From the NCBI GenBank assembly GCA_002751075.1, contig NAOQ01000002.1:268336-295651 (forward strand): 27,316 bases of DNA. Direction: 5' to 3'. A program made the position numbers and the translations under genes. Below are positions 1 through 10,724 of this stretch, piece after piece; the first letter of the stretch is position 1, and each line of letters begins with the position of its first letter. This stretch comes from Ichthyophonus hoferi (lineage: Eukaryota; Opisthokonta; Ichthyosporea; Ichthyophonida; Ichthyophonidae). The notes below the pieces were generated by a model. That model was given only the letters and a program-made list of their open reading frames with translations. It was not told the DNA's origin and did not search any database.

Positions 1-37
<37 letters not shown>
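1..37. repeat. (CA)n-(TA)n microsatellite
   Basis: Five CA units run into about thirteen TA units. The repeat lies in the fourth intron of the leucine-rich-repeat gene, just past the donor at 137/136. Confidence 0.9.
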
Positions 38-40
<3 letters not shown>

Positions 41-137
41 TATTCTTTCAGCAAGGTACTCCATATCTAGGCATATTTTCCGTTTCTCCCCAACCCACCA
101 CCACACCACTATCGCAGCCTCTCTCCCTAACACTTAC

Positions 138-553
138 AATCATTAGTTCCTCTAGATTACTAAGACGCAATGCAATAGTCCGTACATGCCTGGACGTACA
201 TCCGATTGACCTGTTAAGCATACCGTATATACTGATCAATAAAGTACTAATAGATGCTGTATTATGTGTTAGAGTGGGGGCGAAGGTGACAGAAAGAGTA
301 TTCATATTAATGCAACTGTTTCCAGCAAACCTATGGTTATGTAGGTTTGTTACTCATGTATTACAATATTTATGTTATTTCCCCACAAAAATAGATCTAA
401 TAAATACCAATTTCAAGCATATGATTTTATATTATACAAACACAAGTCACCTTAAGACAAAGGACCTTAAGACAAAGGAACAAAGTAGAACTACAAATAT
501 AGAGAGATCAGCAGTGGTGAGATGGTACGGGGTCAGAGTGAATATACACGCAG

Positions 554-586
<33 letters not shown>

Positions 587-2427
587 TGTATGTATGTATG
601 TATGTATGTATGTATGTGTGTATATCCGTCTATATCTATGCCTATATGTATAAACAATGGTAGGGTACATACCCTGACAGATCAAGCGATCGCAGACTGT
701 CTAGTGTGATTAACTGGCTGATCCAATCAGATGTAATAGTTACTTTTGAAAGTTCTAATTTAACAATACACAACTCTTGAGAATGTAGCAATCTGTATAA
801 CGGTTATAGGAGGGTTGGGCAGATAGGCATTAAACATATGTGCATGTAGGTATGCATATATAAGTATAAGTATAGGTATATGTATGCTTATATGCGAGTG
901 TATGTGTATATGTATAAATATAAATATAGACATGTATATATATATGACAATGTATACGTGCATATCATCATTACTTTAATACCCATGCATCACTTCAAAA
1001 GCCAATCGCCTCTAAATCACCTGAATGTATAGTATATATCAATTTACAAATATAACAGGAATATATATAGTAAGAGGCATAAGAATAGTTGACATGGTCA
1101 ATGAGAATAGAGAACAAAGAAACAGATGGGGATATCTTGATAGTAAGTGTAATCAGCAAAGAAATATAACGTATGTATGTGTAAATGGCCATATAAATGG
1201 TAGGTATAAGATATAAAAATCACTACACAGTACATTACATACACAGCATATATATATATATTTACTTACTGTAGCAATGATCTTTTCATCCCATATTTTT
1301 CCTGTGCCGCTGTAATTAACTGGGACCCCACATCTGCTGGTAGCTCTCTCAGGCTAATAAATGGATCATGTTGGTTAAATTATAGATATACAGATATACA
1401 GTGTTATTAGTATATGCATCACGTACAGAGGTATAATTATATATGTATATAACTGGCTGTATAAAAATGTGTATACATCTATATATTATATAAATCCATT
1501 GATGTAAGTATAGCGGTAGATATATTTACTATATATATACCCAATCAGTCAAACCTTTATATATGCTTAGTCATATAGTCATACATTTATTTCCCAACTA
1601 CGTGTGGACATAAATATACTGTATAAGCAAAATTATACCTATATACTTACATATAATCATATGAATATATTAAAATAACTGTACAAATTGGGGTACTTAT
1701 CTATTCATTGCTATATACAGCCTAAATAATAGGAAAGCGGTCAAACTCCCTGTAGAACTTTTCCTTAACCAACATAGATATAATAGATATAGTGTAAAAC
1801 GCACACACATATGTATTCTTGCCCCTTAGCTGTTCATATAATTCATTGATATAGTAGGATGTGGGAGGATATAGTAAATAAAACCATAATTACCCAGAGC
1901 TTGCCCCCTTCCCCACACTCGTATATATACCTCAATATATTCATTCCTATATTATTCAGTTTTAAATATTTTCTGTATTTCAACATAAAATATCTATACC
2001 TTTTTAAAAAAGAAAAATGTATAGAAATAAAAATACAAGTATATAAGCATACATACATGAATACTCACCGACCAGGATGCAAGTCAAAGTGACCTCTTAC
2101 TGCGTGCAGTCAAGTAAAAAAAATACAAGTACAAAAAGACTATAAAAACCCAGAAAAAAAAAAGAAAAAAAAAAGATGAAGATAGATCAAGATATAAAAC
2201 AAATTGCATAAGTTAAATAAGGACGTCATATTAACCAACAAAAATACATGATAACTAACAGGAGTAGATAATTACCTATGAATATGTGGAAGCTTATCAA
2301 CAATAACATTAAAACATCGTTCTTCTAGTGTGAGTTGCTTCTGTATAGTATCCAGGTCGGTTGACTCCCACGGTACAACACTCTCAGCCACCTCGCTCCC
2401 AACTTCATCGTTATCGTTGTCATCCAT
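138..2427 (-). CDS. Leucine-rich-repeat protein, N-terminal four exons (partial)
   Basis: Exons, 5' to 3' on the minus strand: 2276-2427, 1270-1353, 673-717, 138-210 (354 bases, 118 codons); the rest lies left of the window. Intron phases are 2, 2, 2 and then 0, and every junction keeps the frame. The ATG at 2427 is preceded in frame by a TAG eight codons upstream. Residues 1-25 are acidic (MDDNDNDEVG...), then comes a predicted helical stretch containing LTLEERCFNVIVDKLPHIH. Residues from about 52 on show leucine-rich-repeat spacing: LRELPADVG, then LITLDSLRSLDLSG, then IALRLSNLEELMI. Donors are GTAATT, GTAAGT, GTATGT and GTAAGT. Such repeats usually form protein-binding solenoids, as in AMN1- or RAD7-like proteins, but too little is visible to name the family or rule out an F-box protein. 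The exon chain is well supported by phase; the function is not known. Confidence 0.75.
557..616. repeat. (TATG)15 microsatellite
   Basis: Fifteen perfect TATG units, followed by degenerate TGTG/TATA sequence. It lies inside the third intron (211-672) of the leucine-rich-repeat gene. The array is read through in one frame as a string of MYVC repeats; that open frame is a by-product of the repeat, not a gene. Confidence 0.95.
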
Positions 2428-4692
2428 GCGTATGTCACACAGGTGTAACTAGGAAGTATACGATAAAACTCTAATAGAAAACAAATGGTAAGAGGAAAGA
2501 AGACGCTTGCGTTGTAGCAGTGGTGCATATAGGCTTGTTATTATCTATTTGCTCTATTTGCTTATGCTTCTATTTAGACCTTAAGAAAATTATATAATTG
2601 TATACATACTTAAAACCAGATTAGGACGAATGTGTATGAAACTGTCTATTACACATATGAGTAATATTACATGTATGTATATATTCCTTAACTAGATACT
2701 ACTATATATATGGTGGTGAAACACGTGTATATAGTGAAGGTTTGTGTACTATGTTTTAAAAGCCAGATAATTTGGTTGTGCAATTCAATATTTTTGGTTT
2801 TTGTAAAGCTGTCCTTAAACTACTTTTATTACGAATCTTTTTTACAATATATCAGATGATCTGAGGTTATAATTATCTATTAATGTTGTTCCGAAGTATT
2901 CTATATTTAGAAAGTATATAAAGGTTCTGTCAGATAGATTGGGGTCTGTTGATTCTGTAGCGATATCGAATAAAGGCTATACAGTTTTTATCTTGAAGTC
3001 TTTGTTGGCAAGAGTCGCTAGCCATTCTGAATATAGGTGAGATAATTCCTGCAGATGCTGAAATCAATAGATGAGGATAGGGAAAATATATATTATACTT
3101 TTATGGTCGCAGAGAATGAGAGAGAGACCTATACCTCTATATCACTAAGGGTCAGCCAGTATGCCGAATCCCCAAGAGTTCCAAGTATAACTAACTTGTT
3201 CTCCATTTTTATTGGAAAGATCTTGATCAGAAGGAAATAAAACATAGTGTTTATGCATATCTGTGATAGCAGATACTCTACTCTAAACAATAGTTTTAGT
3301 TGGATGGGGTTGAGAATGGTACTTGAAATGTTCCGTTTTCTTTAAAGCAAGTACTTAAGCTGTGCTCTGGTGCTGATTTACCCTTAGTATGAACCGCTGA
3401 ATGGATTGTATGTAACCTGATCATTCTATAATTCAGATTAATATATTAAGTGTTATCATAGCGTTACCACTGGTACAGAAACCATTTTCAATTAAAATTG
3501 GCATTCTATTGGTCATTACCTTGACATCTGTGCTCACTGATTGGGCGTCACTTATTTTATTTCCAAACTTAGCCTGTTTATTAATCGCTAAATATTAGTG
3601 CCTATGATACTGCTTGCATTAACGTGCTATAGAACTTTATCTTCTGTAAAACTGTATGCTACTAGAATTGATAATGAAGCTATATTTACAATCTTTCAGC
3701 TAATTTAAGCGAGCTGTAATCCTAATTATATTGCTGATCTATGACCATTGAGATCTGAATCATGCATCAGCTGATAAATAAACATACCTTAAAACAATAT
3801 AACCAGAGAACGAAACAAAATGTGTTATGTGTGCGCCATTATTAAATTGTAGTCACACTAGAATTTACTATGCTATAAATCTCATGGCTGTACTAAAATT
3901 CTCAAATTAAATATTTTAAAGAAGAACGATAAACAATATTACAGCTGATCTAGAAAGTCCCAATCATTTTCTATATTTAATAAGCAAGATATTACATGAT
4001 TTGTTAGGATAAAACAGTAGTGAAGATTCAGATCTATGTCAATGATTAACTTAAGTTTACAGGGAGAATGTATAATCTTTTATATCAAGGACATAACATC
4101 GTATATAATCATGTATCTACCCGTGTATAACATAACCGATATATTAACTTGACAACAATTCATTTTGATCAAACTGTTGAATTGGCCAAGAGGACCACTA
4201 TAGAGCATTATAAAGAAAAACTAAACAGAGAAACACTAATCTGATGGGTAGAAAGTCATAGTTTATTAGACATCATAAAGAAAAACAGCATTTAGAGATA
4301 ATTCAAATTCAGATATCCAAAGGATATTATCGCTCAACAAATCTTGCGTCTGTTAGCATATGTTCCAAATCCAACTTGCCAAAACTAAAGGTGTACGGTT
4401 TTCTGGCCAATTTCAGATGTAATTTATAGGATTAGGCAAATCACCATGTTTATGTGTAGTTTTAAAGTTACATATTTCAGGGTAATTCCATTCAAGAAAC
4501 TGCAACACTGAACTACAAATTTATAAATGTGATTGTCAAAAATTAACAATTCAGCATAAACTATTATTCATATGCGCCTTGCACACTTACTATGTCTATT
4601 ATCTTAATCCAACATCTCAAAAAACGTATTAACATCAATCGAGATCGAGGGACCCATCACATTATACTACCGAAGAAACGACAAGTATAGCT
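2428..4692. other. Intergenic region between the LRR gene and the membrane-anchored gene
   Basis: About 2.3 kb containing the upstream side of the LRR gene (near 2428) and the 3' side of the next gene (near 4692). I find no exon with matching splice sites, no tRNA and no long frame. It has few microsatellites compared with the introns. It holds one copy of a diverged dispersed repeat at about 2861-3055. The downstream flank of the stop at 4693 has no clear canonical AATAAA on the minus strand in the first 100 bases. Confidence 0.7.
2861..3055 (+). mobile_element. Diverged dispersed repeat, copy 1 (LTR-like fossil, family unassigned)
   Basis: This stretch is colinear with 13887-14098. Matching blocks in the same order are GTTATAATTATCTAT (2866), AGTATTCTATAT (2895), TTGATTCTGTAG (2949), AATAAA with flanking TATA.AGTTTTTA, and TGAGATAATT (3038). 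The spacing between the last two anchors is 89 here and 88 in the other copy. A TATA-like TATATAAAG near 2914 followed by AATAAA near 2969 resembles the promoter and polyadenylation layout of an LTR, read on the plus strand. No internal coding region or target-site duplication was recognised. It looks old and degraded; that it is a solo LTR is inference. Confidence 0.4.
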
Positions 4693-4923
4693 CTACAATA
4701 AGAAATTCTGTATACAGTACGCCAAACCCAATCCAACAATGCCTCCGAAGAGGGACACAAGAGCAACAGGGTCTAAACGCTTGGGGTCGTCGTGTACTAT
4801 CGTCACCCAGCCATCACCATTGGAGGCTTCTACTTTTTTAGAACTACCTGTAGAGGCACTCGAGGAACTTTGTTCCTCGGCAGTCTGGGTAGTCTTTTTC
4901 TGTTTCTTCTTCTTTGGTTCAGC
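4693..4923 (-). other. Last exon of the ARM-like gene: lysine-rich linker and tail anchor
   Basis: The acceptor TATACAG precedes GCT at 4923 and the stop TAG is at 4693-4695. The 76 residues begin with a lysine cluster (AEPKKKKQKK), pass through a Ser/Thr-rich low-complexity part, then GWVTIVHDDPKRLDP. They end in a glycine-containing hydrophobic helix (VALVSLFGGIVGLGLAY, then CIQNFLL) with no residues after it. A single hydrophobic segment at the extreme C-terminus without an N-terminal signal is the signature of tail-anchored proteins, which are inserted after translation into ER, mitochondrial or peroxisomal membranes. Which membrane cannot be decided from the sequence. Confidence 0.75.
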
Positions 4924-7900
4924 CTGTATATATTATGAGGAGAAAGAAAGTGAAATGGCATAAAGATATACAGGTGTATATGTGTGTTTGCATAAAAAAC
5001 GGACAGAGAAATGTAATGATAAGAAGTGGAAGGGAAGAATAAATGAGATTTGGAAATATAGTCGATAATAGTAGTATGATAAGGTGAAATAATACATACA
5101 TTCTAGGGATCATAAATACTACATATTTATCTAAAACAATACATAGCTTAGATTGTAGGGTTATAAAAAATAGATAGAACATTTTGAAAAATATTACCTT
5201 AGGCTTAGCCGGCTGTTTATCAGCCGTATCGTCCGTCTCGTCACTGTCCGACTTAGCATCAGCTCTAGCCTGTGTTGTATATGTATATGTTTGAGTCAGT
5301 ACATACATGAAGACACATATTTTTATGCCTAGAAAATATATACAAATATTAATCTGTACAAGCCCCAGTACGTACTTTCATTTCTATGTGTACCAAGTGT
5401 GGAGCTCACCTACAGACCTATCATTCTTAATCTATCCCACAATCGCTCCCCATATAATCCAAAACAACACATAGAGTAGCAGTGGGCCCTATATTACCTT
5501 CTCGGCTTTTTCTGCTTCCTCGACAGCAATCTTCCTGCACTCATCAACGGCCTCTTTAATTTTAGGATCAGATAATAGTTTTTGCATTTTCTTTGGGTGG
5601 GTTTGGGTATAAATCATACTTAATGTATCTATCGTACCAGCAGGGTAGCGCTTGAAGTCTTCAGGGGCCTTGTTAAATATATCGACCATTACTTGCATCA
5701 TTCCCGCCTAATAAGTGGACACAAGTGGTCAATTAAATGGCAAAGGGAGGTATTTTAATAGAAATTAATAAAGAAAGATGATAGGGAAAGAAGCGGAGGA
5801 AAGGAGAAGAAAAAAAAAACAAACAAAAAAAAACAAACAAAAAAAGATACAGAATGAAGTATATAATTGGAGCATAAAAAAATAAAAATAAAAATAAAAC
5901 CTAAGAACATAATAAATTATACCTATAAAGATTGTGAGAGATCGGTAAAAACTAAAATGATAATCAAAATATTAATAACTAATGACTGAAAAATAGAATA
6001 AATGAATGCAGTAAGATGGTAATAGCTATACTGGCTTAGGGCAGTCAAATTTTACTGGAAGAGTTCAAAAATCAATGCAAATGAAGGATAATTACCGCCA
6101 AACTATACGCAAAGAGGTGTGATTATAAAAGGAGATGGAGCAAGAGAGAAAAGAGAGGAAAAAGAGATTGCCAAATGGCAACGGAAAGAAATATTAGAAT
6201 ACAATTGGATTGACAAACTATATATCTAATGGTTACTAGGTTCTAATCGCTAATATATATGAGATGATGTAATATGTTATTACAGTATATACCTGTAAGT
6301 AGCACACCATACACCGATAATTAATTCTAACGTATTAGACTATAATACAAGATACTTAACAACACATATAACATACCTCAACATAACCGACACCAATAAT
6401 GGCTGGGTTAACAGATACGCGAACTAAGAGCAGGCATAAATGAGTAAGGGCTTCCATAGAGAGGGACCCTAGACCATCAGGCTTTAGATGTTCTGAACAC
6501 CATCTTAGTAATCCCATGACGAACTCAATGTCCATGAATTGGGCAATATGCTCGCAAATACCTTGCACATTAATTGCATATACTCCAAAGCTCTATATAT
6601 ATATATATATGCATATGTTTGTGGATGAGTGTTAGTGTAATTGCAAGAAAATCAGTATGTGGAATCATGCTTACTAAACAATGTATATAAAATATAAACA
6701 TACAACATGTAACATCATGTAAGAATATATTACTGATTTAGATTGATTGTGTATCCTGTATTCCAATCTTAGATTAACCATACAAGAATCGAAGAGATAA
6801 CTGAAATAAAAAAGATATAGACGACCTAATAGTAATATTTAGTATATGTAGATACGATCAACCCTTGGGGAAAACTTAGTATAAAAGGACATATGGAAAA
6901 TTAATAATTATAAAATGCAAGAAAAAGAAACAGATACACAGTAAAAACAATATATATATATATCTATATATCTATATATTGCATATCTATGTCTATACAC
7001 ACATAACTGTATGCCTTTATACATCAAAATATACGCTACTTCACAAAAGGAGGCAGAGAAAATAAATAATTTGTTGAACGGACGCTAATAGCTATAACTT
7101 ACATTTATCACATCAGTGTGTACTTTGATCCAGCGACCAAATTGTGCATTTTTATCCGAGGTAACCTTACCCAATATACTTAACGCACCACTTTGAAGGA
7201 TAGGCTGGGCCACCTGAGGACTGGATCTGCCCACTATAGCCAAGGTACGAAGCACCAAAGCAGCTGTCTTATCGTCCAATGCCTCATATATAGTACACAT
7301 TTTCATTACATAGCCCCAGAGAGGGCATTGTACAAAGGTAGCCACAAAGGGCACTTTCATGAAAGTCGGGCTAGATAAGACCAAAGCGAGGCGGAGAACA
7401 GGGGCCAGCTTGGCATGATCACTCTCACTGAGATTATCAGGGTCAGTGTCCTCTAAAATAGGGAGAAACATCTGGAAGCCTTTCATGTTCAAGAATTGGT
7501 GAATGAATGCCTCATCGCCATAAGGGAATGGCGACACCCGTGCGGTTAGTGCCCATCGAATGCACCGTGCCAAAATTCCAGCTGCTTCAGGCTTACCGGC
7601 CGCCCCAGGTAAACACATGAGAGTAAAGACCATAGCGATAATAGGATGATGGTCCCATTCATGCTCAGCGGTGACTTTATGACTAGCAATCTCTTGCTGC
7701 TGCTCATTCAAACGACTAAATTCTTCTTTATACCCCACGCCGAACAAAGTCAATACATTCAAATCACCGTCAACGATCAGATCGCGTTCTTCCCAAACTG
7801 CATAGTCAATATTATCGGTCATGACATACCAGCCTCTAGCCAATGCTAGTAAATCATCGCGCTGTTCCTCAGACATTGTGGGATTGGCTGCACTCTCGTC

Positions 7901-10724
7901 GTCCTTAGCGGTAATCAGGTAGGTGGCTGCACACTGAGATGCAGCTGCCATGCAGTTAAGCTCGACCAACTCTACTTTGGTCGCAGGCGAACGGAGAAGG
8001 AGAGGGAGCATGCGTAGAAGAAGGTTACGAGAGATTCCACTATAACGGGCCTTTTGTTCATCGTCTTCGTTGCAACGCAGAGCCTCCACGAGGGCCTTGG
8101 CAATACCCGCCTATTTTAAAAGTTTAAATTATTATACGATTGGCTTACACTAAACAGAAAATTTAGGTGTAGTTGTTGGCTGTTCAATTAGGGAAGATAT
8201 GTGTATTCAGTGATTATATGTTGATGTATGCTTGAAGATGGTGTTTTTGTCCCATGTATATACACATGGGATTTGGCCTTTGCCCAATATCTCACTAGCA
8301 ATAATGTAATTATGTACTCTGGTTCAAGAATTCTGCCTTGTACGTTTTTTTATTATAAAACTCAATATATCTCATCCTACACTATAAATGCATGCATAAA
8401 TATTGGCCCACAATTAGTACATGTCGACACAAAATTGGTCAGAAATCATACTAGAAAATGGAAAAGGCAAAGAAAAGCAATGACACATATAGGGGTGGTG
8501 TGATTATAAATAGGATTGAATGCAATGAGACAATTGAGCAAGTGTTTTAGTTATATGGGTATGATCGAGGATGATTATGAACAATATAAGTGTAAAGATA
8601 TCAATATTACTAGGTGAATAAAATGGTAACTAGAATGTGAAGAGAACGTGGTCTGTGTCTCTTCATGCGGATATACTGGTAAAAAAACTTAACAAACTTG
8701 TAGTTTGATAGAGGAAAGAGTATAGCATGCCAAAAAGCATTAAACAAATAGACAAGTCAGTAAATGAAAAACTTATCTGTATATCTAAGCATGTAAGTAC
8801 TTGTATATATTAACGTGTGTATATGTTACTATATGTATGTGTGTTTCTTTATGTAAGGAAGGGTACACATGAATGTGTTGTTCGGTGTGTTTCAATGATA
8901 TCGTGCAGGCATTTACAATATTATGTGAGAACTCTATTCTACGTATTCAGGGGTATACTCCTATTATATATGTCCTCAAGTTATTTATGTAGGTATGTGC
9001 CTATGTATGCTACCAGTAATACCTATACATATTAGGACATGAAATTTACAAGTATAAATATGCTTTGAAGTGAATGAGTATGCTCTAGTATATATTTTCA
9101 TACTTATTTATATGTGTCTGCCTTTTCTCTGTGCATGTGCGTCTATCTGGGTGTATGTATATGGAGTATTGTATACGTGCATTACTTTGTCTTGATGAGT
9201 ATTTGCAAAGTTTCAGTAAGTATCATATCACCCATGTATAAGTATACTTTCAAAAAGTACATCACCCTCCCTGTATATTAAGGATATTTCAGTTTTAATA
9301 ATTAAGCACAAAAAGTACACCTAAAACATATAATAACCTACCTCACGTAGAATGGAATTTCCTGCAGGTTTTTCAGTCATTGCTGACAAGGCAACAATGA
9401 TAGAGCAACGCACCTTGTCGTCCTCAACGCCATCACGATAGTTCCCACCCAATAAGGCTACCTTATGAGCGACCTTCTACAAAACAGAGATGGTTTGGTT
9501 GGCATGAGGGTTATAGATGGCAATAAAGACAACCATTGATTATATATGCTTGTTGCATAACTTTGAAGAAATAAAAATGAATGGCACATCAAATACTTGT
9601 TCTATAGTAATAAATAGAAAGAAAAAATATAGAAGTGGATAACAGAAAGAAAAAAATAGATCCCGAGGTTGTAGTTTATAGGTCCACGGGACAGAAAGAA
9701 AGGTAGGTGCAAATCAAGGATATATTTTAAACAGAATGTATTTAAATAATAAACCCAACAGTGTAGTGGTTCAAAAAAAAAAAAAAATACATAATGCATA
9801 AATCAAAGGGTAATTTGGGACGGTGGAATTTCAAATATTATTAATGGGGCAATTATCCCTGATGGAGAAAAATGAAATTTACTGTCTTGTAAAGGCTGAA
9901 ACTCAAAGGCAATGTTAATTGTTAGCATGGCTTCATAACTGATTAGGTTTATCATTAACAGATATATCTCAAAGTCGAATGTATTTAGCAAAGACGAACA
10001 ATACGAGTTGAAAATATGCAGCTAAAGCCAAAAAAAAAAAAAAAAAANNNNNNNNNNNNNNNNNNNNNNNNNNNNNNNNNNNNNNNNNNNNNNNNNNNNN
10101 NNNNNNNNNNNNNNNNNNNNNNNNNNNNNNNNNNNNNNNNNNNNNNNNNNNNNNNNNNNNNNNNNNNNNNNNNNNNNNNNNNNNNNNNNNNNNNNNNNNN
10201 NNNNNNNNNNNNNNNNNNNNNNNNNNNNNNNNNNNNNNNNNNNNNNNNNNNNNNNNNNNNNNNNNNNNNNNNNNNNNNNNNNNNNNNNNNNNNNNNNNNN
10301 NNNNNNNNNNNNNNNNNNNNNNNNNNNNNNNNNNNNNNNNNNNNNNNNNNNNNNNNNNNNNNNNNNNNNNNNNNNNNNNNNNNNNNNNNNNNNNNNNNNN
10401 NNNNNNNNNNNNNNNNNNNNNNNNNNNNNNNNNNNNNNNNNNNNNNNNNNNNNNNNNNNNNNNNNNNNNNNNNNNNNNNNNNNNNNNNNNNNNNNNNNNN
10501 NNNNNNNNNNNNNNNNNNNNNNNNNNNNNNNNNNNNNNNNNNNNNNNNNNNNNNNNNNNNNNNNNNNNNNNNNNNNAAAAAAAAAAAAAAAAAAAAAAAA
10601 AAATTACCGTAGTAACAGTAGCTTGGTCTGCTGTTTCCCAATCTGCTGGGAGGTGTTCCTCAACACACTTAGAAGCATTTTTGATAAATGCCAACTCAGG
10701 CATATCACTAACTTCTTTCGCCAT
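4693..10724 (-). CDS. Helical-repeat-like (ARM/HEAT-like) protein with C-terminal membrane anchor
   Basis: Exons: 10608-10724, 9342-9476, 7103-8110, 6377-6592, 5498-5707, 5198-5269, 4693-4923 (39+45+336+72+70+24+76 codons = 662 residues, then TAG). All introns fall between codons (phase 0). The ATG at 10724 has a good context (ACAATGG) and an in-frame TAG five codons upstream. Residues about 40-560 are rich in Leu/Ala helices typical of Armadillo/HEAT-type solenoids, for example ILREAGIAKALVEALR and AQPILQSGALSILGKV. Residues 563-595 form an acidic then lysine-rich linker (SDSDETDDTAD, KKKKQKK). The last 24 residues are hydrophobic. I recognise no named family; a resemblance to UNC-45/UCS-type repeats was considered and is too weak to claim. 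Intron 1 contains an assembly gap, so an extra in-phase exon could be missing. The role is probably that of a cytosol-facing scaffold on an organelle membrane (inference). Confidence 0.85.
5806..5847. repeat. A-rich low-complexity tract
   Basis: Runs of A interrupted by CAAA units, in intron 4 (5708-6376) of the ARM-like gene; on the coding strand it is a T-rich tract about 100 bases downstream of the acceptor side of the intron's 3' end. No function is evident. Confidence 0.7.
8250..8271. repeat. Short inverted repeat with 8-base arms
   Basis: TCCCATGT and ACATGGGA are perfect reverse complements separated by ATATAC. It lies in the second intron (8111-9341) of the ARM-like gene, about 140 bases upstream of the acceptor at 8111. 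It could form a small hairpin in the pre-mRNA. Confidence 0.6.
10030..10603. other. Assembly gap (529 N) flanked by homopolymer A
   Basis: N runs from 10048 to 10576. It is preceded by 18 A and followed by 27 A. The gap lies in the first intron (9477-10607) of the ARM-like gene, and the distal poly-A abuts the donor: on the minus strand the exon ends ACG followed by GTAAT and then the T run. Open frames crossing the gap are artefacts. Confidence 0.98.

Noticed and set aside
554-620. Plus-strand frame with repeated MYVC units
   Set aside because: Direct translation of the TATG microsatellite inside an intron.
978-1014. Minus-strand mini-exon candidate giving RRLAFEVMHG with a GTATTA donor, fitting the next LRR exon
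   Set aside because: Its start phase does not match the donor at 1270, while the exon at 673-717 matches both sides and encodes leucine-rich sequence.
4693-10724. Assignment of the ARM-like protein to UNC-45/UCS chaperones
   Set aside because: Only general helical-repeat character is shared; no diagnostic UCS segment was found, and UNC-45 proteins are not tail-anchored.
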